Below are positions 25,284 through 32,420 of a stretch of DNA of 37,679 nucleotides, piece after piece. A program made the translations under genes and the position numbers. Source of the DNA: an uncultured Bacteroidia bacterium (GTDB taxonomy: Bacteria > Bacteroidota > Bacteroidia > Bacteroidales > UBA932); assembly GCA_902789445.1 (NCBI GenBank), contig CADAOB010000015.1, positions 1-37,679 of the forward strand, written 5' to 3'. The first letter of the stretch is position 1; each line of letters opens with the position of its first letter. The notes beneath the pieces were generated by a model. That model had not been told where the DNA came from. It worked only from the letters and a program-made list of their open reading frames with translations, and did no database searches.

Positions 25284-26108
25284 ATGGCAATTCGCAAGTT
25301 CAAACCGGTAACTCCCGGTACCCGTAATAAGGCGATCAGCGCATTCGACGAGATCACCTGCACGACCCCTGAAAAGAGCCTCCTCCGTCCGCTCCGCGGA
25401 ACCGGCGGCCGCAACAACCAGGGCAAGATGACGATGCGTTACCTCGGTGGCGGACACAAGAAGATGTATCGCGTCATCGACTTCCTGCGCAACAAAGACA
25501 ACTACACCGCCACCGTCAAGACCATCGAGTACGACCCCAACCGCACTGCTCGCATTGCGCTGGTCGTCTATGGCGACGGTGAGAAGCGTTATATCATTGC
25601 TCCCAACGGACTCAAAGTGGGCCAGACCATCGCTTCCGGCCCCGGCGTCGCTCCGGAAATCGGAAACGCGCTGCCGCTGGCAGAGATTCCGCTCGGTACC
25701 CTCGTGCACAACATCGAACTCCGCCCGGGCAACGGTGCGGCGATGGCACGCAGCGCGGGCGCTTTCGCCCAGCTGACCGCACGTGAAGGCAACCACGCCA
25801 TCCTCCGTCTCCCTTCGGGCGAGACCCGCATGGTGCTGGTCACCTGCCGTGCCACGGTCGGTACCGTCTCCAACGCAGACCACAACCTGGAAAGCCACGG
25901 CAAAGCCGGCCGTCGTCGCTGGCTGGGCCGCCGGCCGCACAACCGTGGTGTCGTGATGAACCCTGTGGATCACCCGATGGGTGGTGGCGAAGGCCGCGCC
26001 TCCGGTGGACACCCGCGTTCCCGCAAGGGTCTCCCTGCAAAGGGCTACAAGACGCGCAACCCGAAGAAGACTTCCAACAAGTTCATCATCGAGAGAAGAA
26101 AGAAATAA
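25284..26108 (+). CDS. rplB: 50S ribosomal protein L2
   Basis: 274 residues, standard length. Recognisable from [39 protein letters not shown] and the C-terminal [19 protein letters not shown] containing the conserved His implicated in peptidyl transfer. Seven bp after rplW and 21 bp before rpsS. Confidence 0.98.
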   Translation: MAIRKFKPVTPGTRNKAISAFDEITCTTPEKSLLRPLRGTGGRNNQGKMTMRYLGGGHKKMYRVIDFLRNKDNYTATVKTIEYDPNRTARIALVVYGDGEKRYIIAPNGLKVGQTIASGPGVAPEIGNALPLAEIPLGTLVHNIELRPGNGAAMARSAGAFAQLTAREGNHAILRLPSGETRMVLVTCRATVGTVSNADHNLESHGKAGRRRWLGRRPHNRGVVMNPVDHPMGGGEGRASGGHPRSRKGLPAKGYKTRNPKKTSNKFIIERRKK

Positions 26109-26129
26109 CGGAATAAAACTGCAAAGATT

Positions 26130-26396
26130 ATGAGTCGTTCACTTAGAAAAGGTCCGTACATCCAGGAAGCCCTGGAGAAGAGAGTGCTCGCCATGAACGA
26201 GGGCACGATGAAGAAAGAAGTCATCAAGACCTGGTCCCGCGCCAGCATGATCTCCCCTGACTTCGTAGGCCACACGATCGCCGTCCACAACGGCACCAAG
26301 TTTATTCCGGTATATGTCACGGAGAACATGGTAGGTCACAAGCTCGGTGAATTCGCACCGACCCGTACCTTCAAAGGCCATTCCGGCAACCGTTAA
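26130..26396 (+). CDS. rpsS: 30S ribosomal protein S19
   Basis: 88 residues beginning [15 protein letters not shown], with the signature [20 protein letters not shown] and FKGHS near the C-terminus. Binds the 16S rRNA head with S13. Gene order rplB-rpsS-rplV is conserved. Confidence 0.97.
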   Translation: MSRSLRKGPYIQEALEKRVLAMNEGTMKKEVIKTWSRASMISPDFVGHTIAVHNGTKFIPVYVTENMVGHKLGEFAPTRTFKGHSGNR

Positions 26397-26418
26397 AATT
26401 TAAAAAAGAGAGTACACA

Positions 26419-26865
26419 ATGGGAGCTCGTAAAAGAGAAATGGCCGAAAGGCTGAAAGAAATAAAGAGACACACGGCGATTGCAAAGCTGAATGATGTCC
26501 CTACTTCCCCCCGCAAGATGCGCCTTGTGGCCGATATGATCCGGGGTGTCGAAGTCAACCGCGCTTTGGATATTCTCCATTATTCAAAGAAAGAGGCTTC
26601 TTACCGGCTGGAAAAACTGGTGCGCAGCGCCATCGCCAACTGGGAAGCCAAGAACGAAGATTCGCGCAAGGAGCTGGAAAACGGCAACGTGTATGTCCAG
26701 ACCATCATGGTCGACGGCGGCCGTCAGCTCAAACGCATCCGCACCGCCCCGCAGGGCCGCGCCGCCCGTATCCGCAAGCGTTCGAACCACGTCACGGTGA
26801 TCGTCGCTGCCAAGAACAATGAAAAACCCGCAGAAGAACCGGCACAGGAGGCCGCTGAGGCATAA
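26419..26865 (+). CDS. rplV: 50S ribosomal protein L22
   Basis: 148 residues from ATG 26419. The core ([20 protein letters not shown] to the beta-hairpin [20 protein letters not shown]) is standard; the hairpin lines the exit tunnel. There is a short acidic tail ([14 protein letters not shown]) and an N-terminal [17 protein letters not shown] extension. Two bp before rpsC. Confidence 0.96.
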   Translation: MGARKREMAERLKEIKRHTAIAKLNDVPTSPRKMRLVADMIRGVEVNRALDILHYSKKEASYRLEKLVRSAIANWEAKNEDSRKELENGNVYVQTIMVDGGRQLKRIRTAPQGRAARIRKRSNHVTVIVAAKNNEKPAEEPAQEAAEA

Positions 26866-26867
26866 TT

Positions 26868-27671
26868 ATGGGACAGAAGACCAATCCGATCAGCAACCGT
26901 CTGGGTATCATCCGTGGCTGGGACTCCAACTGGTACGGTGAGTATCCTTCCCGCATCCTCGAGGATTCCAAGATCCGCGAATACCTGAACGCCCGCCTGG
27001 CGAAAGCTTCCCTGTCGAAGATCGTCATCGAGCGCACGCTCAAGCTCATCACCGTCACCATCCACACCGCCCGTCCGGGTATCATCATCGGCAAAGGCGG
27101 CCAGGAGGTCGACAAACTGAAGGAAGAGCTCAAGAACATCTGCAACAAGGATGTCCAGATCAACATCTTCGAGGTGAAGCGTCCGGAAGTGGATGCCAAC
27201 ATCGTGGCCAACAACATCGCCCGTCAGCTCGAAGGCCGCGTGTCGTATCGCCGCGCCATCAAGATGGCCGTCGCTTCGACCATGCGTATGGGCGCCGAGG
27301 GTATCAAGATTCAGATCGCCGGCCGCGTCGGTGGTGCTGAAATGGCCCGCAGCGAGATGTTCAAGGAAGGCCGTACGCCGCTCCATACTTTCCGTGCCGA
27401 TATCGACTACGCCCTGGCAGAGGCTCACACCAAAGTCGGCGTGCTCGGCATCAAAGTCTGGATCTGCAACGGTGAGGTTTACGGCAAACGCGATCTGTCG
27501 CCGAACGCCGGTGTCAACGCCGCTGCACAGGGTGCAGGTGGCGAGCGCCGTGGCGGCGAACGTCGTCCGCGTGGCGAACGTCGTGGTGACCGCGGTGAGC
27601 GCGGTGAGCGTCGCGGCGGCGAACGTCGTGGCGGTGACCGTGGCGAACGCCGTGGCCGTCGCGAGGAGTAG
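26868..27671 (+). CDS. rpsC: 30S ribosomal protein S3 with Arg/Gly-rich C-terminal tail
   Basis: 267 residues. Residues 1-210 are a normal S3: [20 protein letters not shown], the KH-domain loop GIIIGKGG (71-78), [11 protein letters not shown], and the C-terminal domain ending [14 protein letters not shown]. From about residue 224 the chain becomes an RGG/RGE-repeat tail ([20 protein letters not shown] and similar) to residue 267, encoded by near-repeated DNA at about 27537-27668. S3 lies at the mRNA entry channel, so a flexible basic/acidic tail could touch mRNA. It is the last gene of the operon here; rplP, rpmC and rpsQ, which normally follow, are replaced by a terminator. Confidence 0.96.
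   Translation: MGQKTNPISNRLGIIRGWDSNWYGEYPSRILEDSKIREYLNARLAKASLSKIVIERTLKLITVTIHTARPGIIIGKGGQEVDKLKEELKNICNKDVQINIFEVKRPEVDANIVANNIARQLEGRVSYRRAIKMAVASTMRMGAEGIKIQIAGRVGGAEMARSEMFKEGRTPLHTFRADIDYALAEAHTKVGVLGIKVWICNGEVYGKRDLSPNAGVNAAAQGAGGERRGGERRPRGERRGDRGERGERRGGERRGGDRGERRGRREE
27537..27668 (+). repeat. Low-complexity coding repeat in the rpsC 3' end
   Basis: Short units of the type GGTGAGCGT / GGCGAACGTCGT recur through the last 44 codons of rpsC, giving the RGE/RGG tail. The degenerate unit suggests slippage-type expansion. Confidence 0.7.
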
Positions 27672-27694
27672 ACGGGAATCTCGACAAGCAAAGA

Positions 27695-27725
27695 AGCCAG
27701 TTCCCTTCAGGGAGCTGGCTTTTTT
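27695..27725 (+). terminator. Strong intrinsic terminator after rpsC
   Basis: AGCCAGTTCCC (27695-27705) pairs with GGGAGCTGGCT (27710-27720) over 11 positions including one G-T pair, with a 4-nt loop, followed by six T (27720-27725). Ends the rplC-rpsC transcript. Confidence 0.9.
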
Positions 27726-27746
27726 GTGCATCCCCGCCCTCGTCCC

Positions 27747-27826
27747 GCGGCCGCTGGACATCGCTTGCGGCGGCTCGACATCGCCGGCGGCGGCTGGACA
27801 CTTTCGGCGGCCGGACACAGAATGCG
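27747..27826 (+). repeat. Degenerate 20-bp tandem repeat leading into REP hairpin 1
   Basis: Four 20-bp units start at 27747, 27767, 27787 and 27807. Each begins GCGGC and contains a CTGGACA-like core. The last unit runs into the left arm of REP hairpin 1, so the array probably arose by repeated copying of that arm. A related partial unit precedes the 3' REP doublet at about 29220-29247. Confidence 0.6.
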
Positions 27827-27856
27827 TGCAGCCGGGGAAAAACACATTCTGTGTCC
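27813..27856 (+). repeat. REP hairpin 1 (5' doublet)
   Basis: GGACACAGAATG (27813-27824) pairs perfectly with CATTCTGTGTCC (27845-27856); one C-A mismatch then two more pairs extend it. The loop contains GCAGCCGGGG. Confidence 0.8.
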
Positions 27857-27883
27857 AAGAAAGGCGGGATTCCGGCCGATTTG

Positions 27884-27929
27884 TGGACACAGAATGCGTC
27901 CAGCAGACCAAAAACGCATTCTGTGTCCA
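27884..27929 (+). repeat. REP hairpin 2 (5' doublet)
   Basis: A 16-bp perfect stem: TGGACACAGAATGCGT (27884-27899) with ACGCATTCTGTGTCCA (27914-27929). It is preceded by G, giving GTGG at the base, which resembles the GTAG/GTGG tetranucleotide beside known REP hairpins. Confidence 0.85.
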
Positions 27930-28136
27930 GATATCAACGCCGGTCACCGCACGTCATTCACGTCCTTTGCCCGTGACTCTCGCTTCGCCAGCTCCCGGCG
28001 ACCGGGAATCTCGACTCAAACTTTGCATAATTTTTGCAGCGCATCTCACTGCATCTTGCAGCAGCATTCCTTACGTAGCGGAGAGACGCAGCGAAGGTCA
28101 AGTGTTGAAGAAAGTGGTTGTAGAAATTGGAATGCC

Positions 28137-29120
28137 ATGAGAAAAACCGTTCATCTTTGTCTTTCGTCACACGACGAAGTTCTGTTCCGAAACGAAACCG
28201 ACCTGATTTTCGGATTCAATTGTTTTGCCGTCGCTGCCTTGACGACGGAATCCCGGGCGCTGGCGGAAGGCCGCCTGTCCACGCACCACCACAGCATGGT
28301 ACAAACCGACTGCCCGCAAGAAGTGATGTTTCGCAACCGGAACGCCTACTCACGCTATTTCAATACCAAATACAAGCGGAAAGGACGGCTGGGAGAAAAA
28401 TTCTACTTCCTGCTGGAAATCGAAGGGTTGTACCACACGCTGGCGGCACTCAATTATGTCAACCGGCAGGGCTTGCACCACGGGCTGGCCGCCACCCCGT
28501 TTGACTACCCGCACGGCTCGGCAAACGCATTTTTCCGCAAAGAACTGGGAAAAGAGCCGCCGCAGTTCCTGCTGCCCAAATCGAAGCGTCGGCATTTCCT
28601 TCCCTCAAATGCAGTTGTTCCGGAACAGTACAGAATGGACAGCTCCGGGCTGTTGCTGCCGGAAGACATTCTGGACACGGCCTACGTTGAGGAATTGTAT
28701 ATCTCACCGCGCAACTATATGTACCAGATGAACCGGACCACGGAAGACGAGCGGGACTTCCTCGACCAGCAAAAAGAAAACGGCACAGAACCCGTTACGC
28801 TGGAAAGAATCGAAGCGGGAGTCCCGGACTTCGATTCGCGACTGACAAAGACTTTCGTGCAAGGCAGAGTCAACCATAGCCGGATGACAGACATCGAGCT
28901 CTGCCGGCTGATCGATGAAAAGATCCTGCCGTCCCTGTTCAAAAACCCGGACCAGGCCTCCGTTTACGGACTGTCGACGGCCCAGAAAGCCATCCTGTAC
29001 GATCGCCTCTGGCAAAGGAACCTTACGGCACGTTACCAGCGGAAAGACCCGCTGCTCGAAGGAAAGACCTTCACCGAAGCCCAGCTCGCCCGCTGCCTGT
29101 GCATGAAATATGAACCATGA
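28137..29120 (+). CDS. REP-associated tyrosine transposase-like protein (Y1_Tnp, HUH endonuclease)
   Basis: 327 residues from ATG 28137; upstream in-frame sequence is REP DNA, not protein-like. The N-terminal about 135 residues match the IS200/RAYT fold: the metal-binding HUH motif is His50-His51-His52 in LSTHHHSMVQT, followed by RNAYSRYFNTKYKRKGRLG and the helix with the candidate nucleophile Tyr107 in ALNYVNRQGLHHGL, then YPHGS where RAYTs usually have YPWSS. These enzymes nick single-stranded DNA at REP hairpins. The remaining about 190 residues are an extension I do not recognise. The gene lies between two REP doublets, which supports the call. Divergent from proteobacterial RAYTs. Confidence 0.72.
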   Translation: MRKTVHLCLSSHDEVLFRNETDLIFGFNCFAVAALTTESRALAEGRLSTHHHSMVQTDCPQEVMFRNRNAYSRYFNTKYKRKGRLGEKFYFLLEIEGLYHTLAALNYVNRQGLHHGLAATPFDYPHGSANAFFRKELGKEPPQFLLPKSKRRHFLPSNAVVPEQYRMDSSGLLLPEDILDTAYVEELYISPRNYMYQMNRTTEDERDFLDQQKENGTEPVTLERIEAGVPDFDSRLTKTFVQGRVNHSRMTDIELCRLIDEKILPSLFKNPDQASVYGLSTAQKAILYDRLWQRNLTARYQRKDPLLEGKTFTEAQLARCLCMKYEP

Positions 29121-29143
29121 CCACCAAAGTGACGGTCAACCGC

Positions 29144-29215
29144 GCTGGGACAGTCAGTCGTGCTGAGACAGTCAGCCATGCTGAGACAGTCAGCCATGCT
29201 GGGACGGCCGGTTGT
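29144..29215 (+). repeat. 18-bp tandem repeat (VNTR-like), four units
   Basis: Units start at 29144, 29162, 29180 and 29198; the two central ones are identical (GCTGAGACAGTCAGCCAT). A weaker fifth unit may precede at 29126. It begins 23 bp after the transposase stop codon. The region 29121-29452 holds only this array, the 3' REP doublet and GC-rich spacer; no gene is evident. Confidence 0.75.
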
Positions 29216-29247
29216 ATTGCGGCGGCCGGACACAGAAAACAGCAGCC

Positions 29248-29291
29248 GGACACAGAATGCGTGCAGGCAGGGAAAAATGCATTCTATGTCC
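29248..29291 (+). repeat. REP hairpin 3 (3' doublet)
   Basis: GGACACAGAATGC (29248-29260) pairs with GCATTCTATGTCC (29279-29291) with one C-A mismatch. It is the direct counterpart of hairpin 1. Here the flanking CAGCCGGACACAG is preceded by a partial extra copy of the left arm. Confidence 0.75.
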
Positions 29292-29318
29292 AGAAAAGGC
29301 GGGGGTTCGGCTGATTCG

Positions 29319-29364
29319 TGGACACAGGATGCGCCCAACGGGGCAAAAACGCATTCTGTGTCCA
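29319..29364 (+). repeat. REP hairpin 4 (3' doublet)
   Basis: TGGACACAGGATGCG (29319-29333) pairs with CGCATTCTGTGTCCA (29350-29364) with one G-T pair. Counterpart of hairpin 2, again with GTGG at its 5' base. Confidence 0.8.
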
Positions 29365-29452
29365 CAGTCATTCGGGGGCGGAGCGAGGCGGCGAAGCGGG
29401 CCGGTGCAGGCGGGTGCAGTATGGTGTTTTTTCGAACGGAGAAGATCTTTTC

Positions 29453-29785
29453 ATGACCGTCACGTTATCTTCGAACGGGGCTATTTTCATGCCGGACAAC
29501 CCTTCCATCCGCTTCCGGAATTTTGAGGGAACGCAGCTTGTCCTGCAGGGAACTTCGATCGGTCATACCGCGCCCCTGATCAGCGACCAGGCAAATACGA
29601 CCCAATACGTGGCCGCGCAATTCCTGGTTCTGCCCGGACAGATCGATTTCTTCCGCAGCGGAATACAATCTATCCAGATAACAACAGCCCCGAAGGTTCA
29701 CGAAGTCTCCTTCAGAAAAGACAGGATTGGATTGAAATTGTACAAAGAACTTCTCCGCCAGAACCAGAATCCGGAGATGAAATAA
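29453..29785 (+). CDS. Small hypothetical protein, possibly a truncated C-terminal fragment
   Basis: 110 residues from ATG 29453 (MTVTLSSNGAIFMPDNPSIR) to ...LLRQNQNPEMK. There is no signal peptide or membrane segment. The C-terminal segment (SIQITTAPKVHEVSFRKDRI) reads like the last part of a larger folded protein. The frame stays open upstream to 29318 but that part is REP-derived. I see no promoter or good ribosome site. It may be the remnant of a gene cut by the REP element, or a real short gene. Local GC is lower than in neighbouring operons from here to about 30,700. Confidence 0.4.
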   Translation: MTVTLSSNGAIFMPDNPSIRFRNFEGTQLVLQGTSIGHTAPLISDQANTTQYVAAQFLVLPGQIDFFRSGIQSIQITTAPKVHEVSFRKDRIGLKLYKELLRQNQNPEMK

Positions 29786-29884
29786 CAAACCAAATGAACC
29801 GTGCGTAAAAAAGTTATGGCGTTGACGCAACAATTGTGGGCTGTTTTGCATCTATGGGGTAAAGTTTCAGTTAGCATTAATATT

Positions 29885-30670
29885 ATGAAAAGAGGTTACA
29901 TATTACTCGTCTGCATGGGGCTGGTGTTATTTTTTGGTATAAATCCTTACGCCAAGGCACAAAGTCCATCGGAAATGTTTCGCGAGCAGGTGCCGGGGGC
30001 CGGCCTTTATAATACGGGAAAAGCAATGGTATGGACAGGGGCCGGGATTGCCTTGTCGGGCAGCGCTTTGTTGCTGTACGCGCAACTCGATCATTCCCTG
30101 TTCCGTAATCCGAATGCGCAAGGCGTGGATGATCTCTCTCCGCTTGTCGCGCTTACCGGAGCCGGGATCGGAGCCGGGACGGCGTTGATCGGGTCGATCC
30201 TGATGTTTGCCGGAAACGAGCACTGCGTCCGGTCGGAAGGGCATGGCCTGAAAGACCAACTGGTCACGATAGACCCGACTTCGGGAAGAGGCCAAGGATT
30301 GATGATGGAAGTCGGCGGGAGTATTTATCCGATCGTGCACGCACGGGTTGTCGCCGGCTATCATTTCAACCGACACGTGTTTCTGGGCGGCGGTGCCAGC
30401 GCGGCTTATGACAGGTCCGTGTTCGGTCCGTTCGCCGGTTTTGTCAATGCCCGTTTCTCCTTTACCGACAAGAAAGTCGCTCCTTTCTTCGGTCTTGATT
30501 TAGGCGGAGCCGCCCTTGAAAAGAATATCAGTCTTTACTCCGGTTTCCAGGCAGGGGCCCGTATCCATAGGGATGAAGCCCATTCCTGCTGGGTCTCCGC
30601 ATATTCAGATTACGCACCGTCACTGGATCATTATTTCTCCTACGGACTTCGTTTCGGATATTCTTTCTGA
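29885..30670 (+). CDS. Secreted outer-membrane-like hypothetical protein
   Basis: 261 residues from ATG 29885, which begins MKRGYILLVCMGLVLFFGIN, a signal peptide ending near AKAQ; an in-frame ATG at 29801 adds 28 residues without signal character. Residues about 45-115 contain two hydrophobic stretches (AMVWTGAGIALSGSALLLYA and ALTGAGIGAGTALIGSILMF). The second half has alternating strands (IYPIVHARVVAGYHFNRHVF, FFGLDLGGAAL) and ends YGLRFGYSF with a terminal Phe, as in small beta-barrels. Function unknown. It stands alone, ahead of the small lipoprotein gene, in a lower-GC patch consistent with recent acquisition. Confidence 0.65.
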   Translation: MKRGYILLVCMGLVLFFGINPYAKAQSPSEMFREQVPGAGLYNTGKAMVWTGAGIALSGSALLLYAQLDHSLFRNPNAQGVDDLSPLVALTGAGIGAGTALIGSILMFAGNEHCVRSEGHGLKDQLVTIDPTSGRGQGLMMEVGGSIYPIVHARVVAGYHFNRHVFLGGGASAAYDRSVFGPFAGFVNARFSFTDKKVAPFFGLDLGGAALEKNISLYSGFQAGARIHRDEAHSCWVSAYSDYAPSLDHYFSYGLRFGYSF

Positions 30671-30679
30671 TTATTTTGT

Positions 30680-30687
30680 TACCTTTG
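30680..30687 (+). promoter_or_regulatory. -7 promoter element for the small lipoprotein gene
   Basis: TACCTTTG, a perfect TAnnTTTG, 41 bp before the ATG at 30728. The -33 element is weak. Confidence 0.6.
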
Positions 30688-30727
30688 CGGCCCATTAGAA
30701 GAAAACAACACATCAGATCCTAAGATT

Positions 30728-31096
30728 ATGAAGAAATTGTTTGTATTGGCATCCATTTGCCTGGCCGTTCTGCTGGTGAGCAGCTGCGGCGCTTCGAGCA
30801 GCCTGACTGTCAATGAGAATCAGCTGCAGACCAACGTCGTCCTTTCGCAGAATAACTTTACCGTGGTCAAGACCGTGACCGGTGAAGCTTCTTCCTCGTA
30901 TGTCTTCGGCATCGGTGGCCGCAAGCAGGCCCAGGCCAAGGCTTCGGCCATGAACCAGATGATCCAGAATGCAGAACTGACCGGTTCGCAGGCGATCGTC
31001 AACACCACCGTCAGCTTCCATGAGGAGACCGTCCTCGGCGTCTGGGTCAAACTCACGGCCTATGCTGTCGGCACCGTCATCGAGTTCCACGACTGA
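30728..31096 (+). CDS. Small lipoprotein, DUF6567-like
   Basis: 122 residues. MKKLFVLASICLAVLLVSSCGAS has a clear lipobox (VSSC). The mature part begins SSSLTVNENQLQTNVVLSQN and contains GEASSSYVFGIGGRKQAQAK, then LTGSQAIVNTTVSFHEE and a terminal AYAVGTVIEFHD, the pattern of a small Bacteroidetes lipoprotein family I know as DUF6567. Its function is unknown; the fold is probably a short beta-sandwich or YbjQ-like domain. Monocistronic, with its own promoter and a strong terminator. Confidence 0.75.
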   Translation: MKKLFVLASICLAVLLVSSCGASSSLTVNENQLQTNVVLSQNNFTVVKTVTGEASSSYVFGIGGRKQAQAKASAMNQMIQNAELTGSQAIVNTTVSFHEETVLGVWVKLTAYAVGTVIEFHD

Positions 31097-31120
31097 CAAT
31101 CCCCGAACATGCTTTGAAAA

Positions 31121-31146
31121 ACCGGCTCATCCAGGCCGGTTTTTTT
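31121..31146 (+). terminator. Intrinsic terminator after the small lipoprotein gene
   Basis: ACCGGC (31121-31126) pairs with GCCGGT (31135-31140), 8-nt loop, then seven T (31140-31146). A run of A precedes the stem, so it could work in both directions. Confidence 0.85.
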
Positions 31147-31147
31147 A

Positions 31148-31155
31148 TATATTTG
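31148..31155 (+). promoter_or_regulatory. -7 promoter element of the aro operon
   Basis: TATATTTG, a perfect TAnnTTTG, immediately after the preceding terminator and 41 bp before the ATG at 31197. The -33 region would overlap the terminator hairpin. Confidence 0.6.
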
Positions 31156-31196
31156 CAAGACAGACCTCACTTTGCGCCGACAAATACCTTCAACCT

Positions 31197-32420
31197 ATGA
31201 AAAAGATACTTTCTTTCCTTGCAGCAGCCGCGCTCGTCGTGGCCTGCGCTGCACCGGCCCCGACGGGTACCCTCAAGCATGTCTCCCCCGAATCAATGGG
31301 GATGAACAGTCAGAAACTCAATCAGATCGACCGCGAGGTGGCCCGCGCCATCGAAGAAGGGAACATTCCCGGCTGCGTGGTTTCGGTTGTCCGGGGCGAC
31401 AAGATCGTATTCCTGAAAGCATACGGCAACAAGCAGGTGGTACCCGACACCGTGCCGATGACCACCGAAACCATCTTTGACCTGGCTTCCGTAAGCAAAT
31501 GTGTCGGTACGACGCTCTCTTTCATGCAATTGGTTGAGAACGGCTATGTCCGGCTGACCGATGAAGTGGATATGTACATCCCCGACTTCAAACCCTGGGT
31601 CGATCCCGAAACCGGCGAGAAAGTGGATATCACCGTCCAGGACATAATGACCCATACTTCGGGCCTGGCACCCTACATCGCCACCAATTCGTATCTGGAG
31701 CGCTTCGGCGTGAACAGCCCCGACTCCCTGATCTGGCACATCGCCAACGAGATCAAACGCAATTTCCGGCCGAAGACCGGCTACATGTACAGCTGCCTCA
31801 ACTTCGTGACGGTGCAAAACATCCTCCAGAATATCACCGGCGAGAAACTCTGCGACTACGCCGAGAAAAACGTGTTCGGCGCCCTCGGCCTCAAGCATAC
31901 GGGCTATATGCCGAAAGAGCGCCATCCGGAATGGATGCCGCTCGTCGCCCCGACGGAACTGCAGAGCGACGGCAAGTGCCTGCTCGGTGAGGTGCATGAC
32001 CCGCTGGCCCGCCTGGCCAACGGCGGAAACTCCGGCAATGCCGGCGTGTTCTCGAATTGCGAGGACCTGTCGGTCATCTGCGCAGCGATCATGAACGGAG
32101 GTGCCGTGAACGGCAAACGCATCCTCAGTCCGATGACCGTGGAGACAATGGCCACCGTGCCGTCCGACAACGACGAATGGATCGGACGCGCCCTGGGCTG
32201 GGACAACCGCAGCAGCGCGGCCGGCCTGCGCGGCGACCTGTTCAGCCGTACGCGGACCATCTGCCACACGGGTTACACCGGCACCTCAATCATTATGGAC
32301 CTTGACAGCAAAACGGCAGTCATCGTGCTCGCCCACCGCGTCCATCCCACCGACAAGGGCGGCACGGGCAAGCTCCGCGCCCGGATTGCGAACATTGTGG
32401 CCGGGAGCATTGAAGAGTAA
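31197..32420 (+). CDS. Serine beta-lactamase-like hydrolase, lipoprotein
   Basis: 407 residues from ATG 31197 (MKKILSFLAAAALVVACAAP; lipobox VVAC, lipid-anchored). The beta-lactamase/class C-DD-peptidase fold shows Ser98-x-x-Lys101 (LASVSKCVG), HTSGLAPY, and the third motif HTG (ICHTGYTGTS). The second motif reads Tyr198-Ser-Cys rather than Tyr-x-Asn. Members of this family include esterases, D-amino-acid peptidases and muropeptide-active enzymes as well as beta-lactamases; I cannot assign a substrate. It is the first gene of the operon: its end overlaps the probable TTG start of aroB by 11 bp. Confidence 0.88.
   Translation: MKKILSFLAAAALVVACAAPAPTGTLKHVSPESMGMNSQKLNQIDREVARAIEEGNIPGCVVSVVRGDKIVFLKAYGNKQVVPDTVPMTTETIFDLASVSKCVGTTLSFMQLVENGYVRLTDEVDMYIPDFKPWVDPETGEKVDITVQDIMTHTSGLAPYIATNSYLERFGVNSPDSLIWHIANEIKRNFRPKTGYMYSCLNFVTVQNILQNITGEKLCDYAEKNVFGALGLKHTGYMPKERHPEWMPLVAPTELQSDGKCLLGEVHDPLARLANGGNSGNAGVFSNCEDLSVICAAIMNGGAVNGKRILSPMTVETMATVPSDNDEWIGRALGWDNRSSAAGLRGDLFSRTRTICHTGYTGTSIIMDLDSKTAVIVLAHRVHPTDKGGTGKLRARIANIVAGSIEE

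Larger units (their letters stand above)
27673..28015. repeat. 13-bp direct repeat flanking the operon terminator and first REP doublet
   Basis: CGGGAATCTCGAC occurs at 27673-27685, one base after the rpsC stop codon, and again at 28003-28015, upstream of the transposase gene. The 330-bp stretch from one copy to the next carries the terminator, 20-bp tandem repeats and REP hairpins 1 and 2. It may mark an insertion or local duplication boundary. Confidence 0.6.
27807..29365 (+). mobile_element. RAYT-type element: Y1 transposase flanked by direct REP doublets
   Basis: Two 117-bp units, 27813-27929 and 29248-29364, lie in the same orientation on either side of a Y1/HUH transposase gene. Each unit holds two tandem hairpins built on the same GGACACAGAATGCG arm. 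This is the arrangement expected for a REP-associated tyrosine transposase and its REP substrates. The outer limits are approximate. The 27930-28136 part between the first doublet and the gene shows no other gene; it includes the 13-bp repeat at 28003 and a possible -7-like ATAATTTTTG at 28027-28036. Confidence 0.75.

Noticed and set aside
27747-27929. CRISPR array
   Set aside because: Repeats of about 20 bp follow each other without unique spacers, and the larger hairpins are palindromes beside a Y1 transposase. No cas genes.
32302-32409. Upstream ATG extension of aroB
   Set aside because: The extra residues are Ser/Ala/Pro/Arg-rich antiframe of the beta-lactamase-like gene and do not look like an AroB N-terminus.
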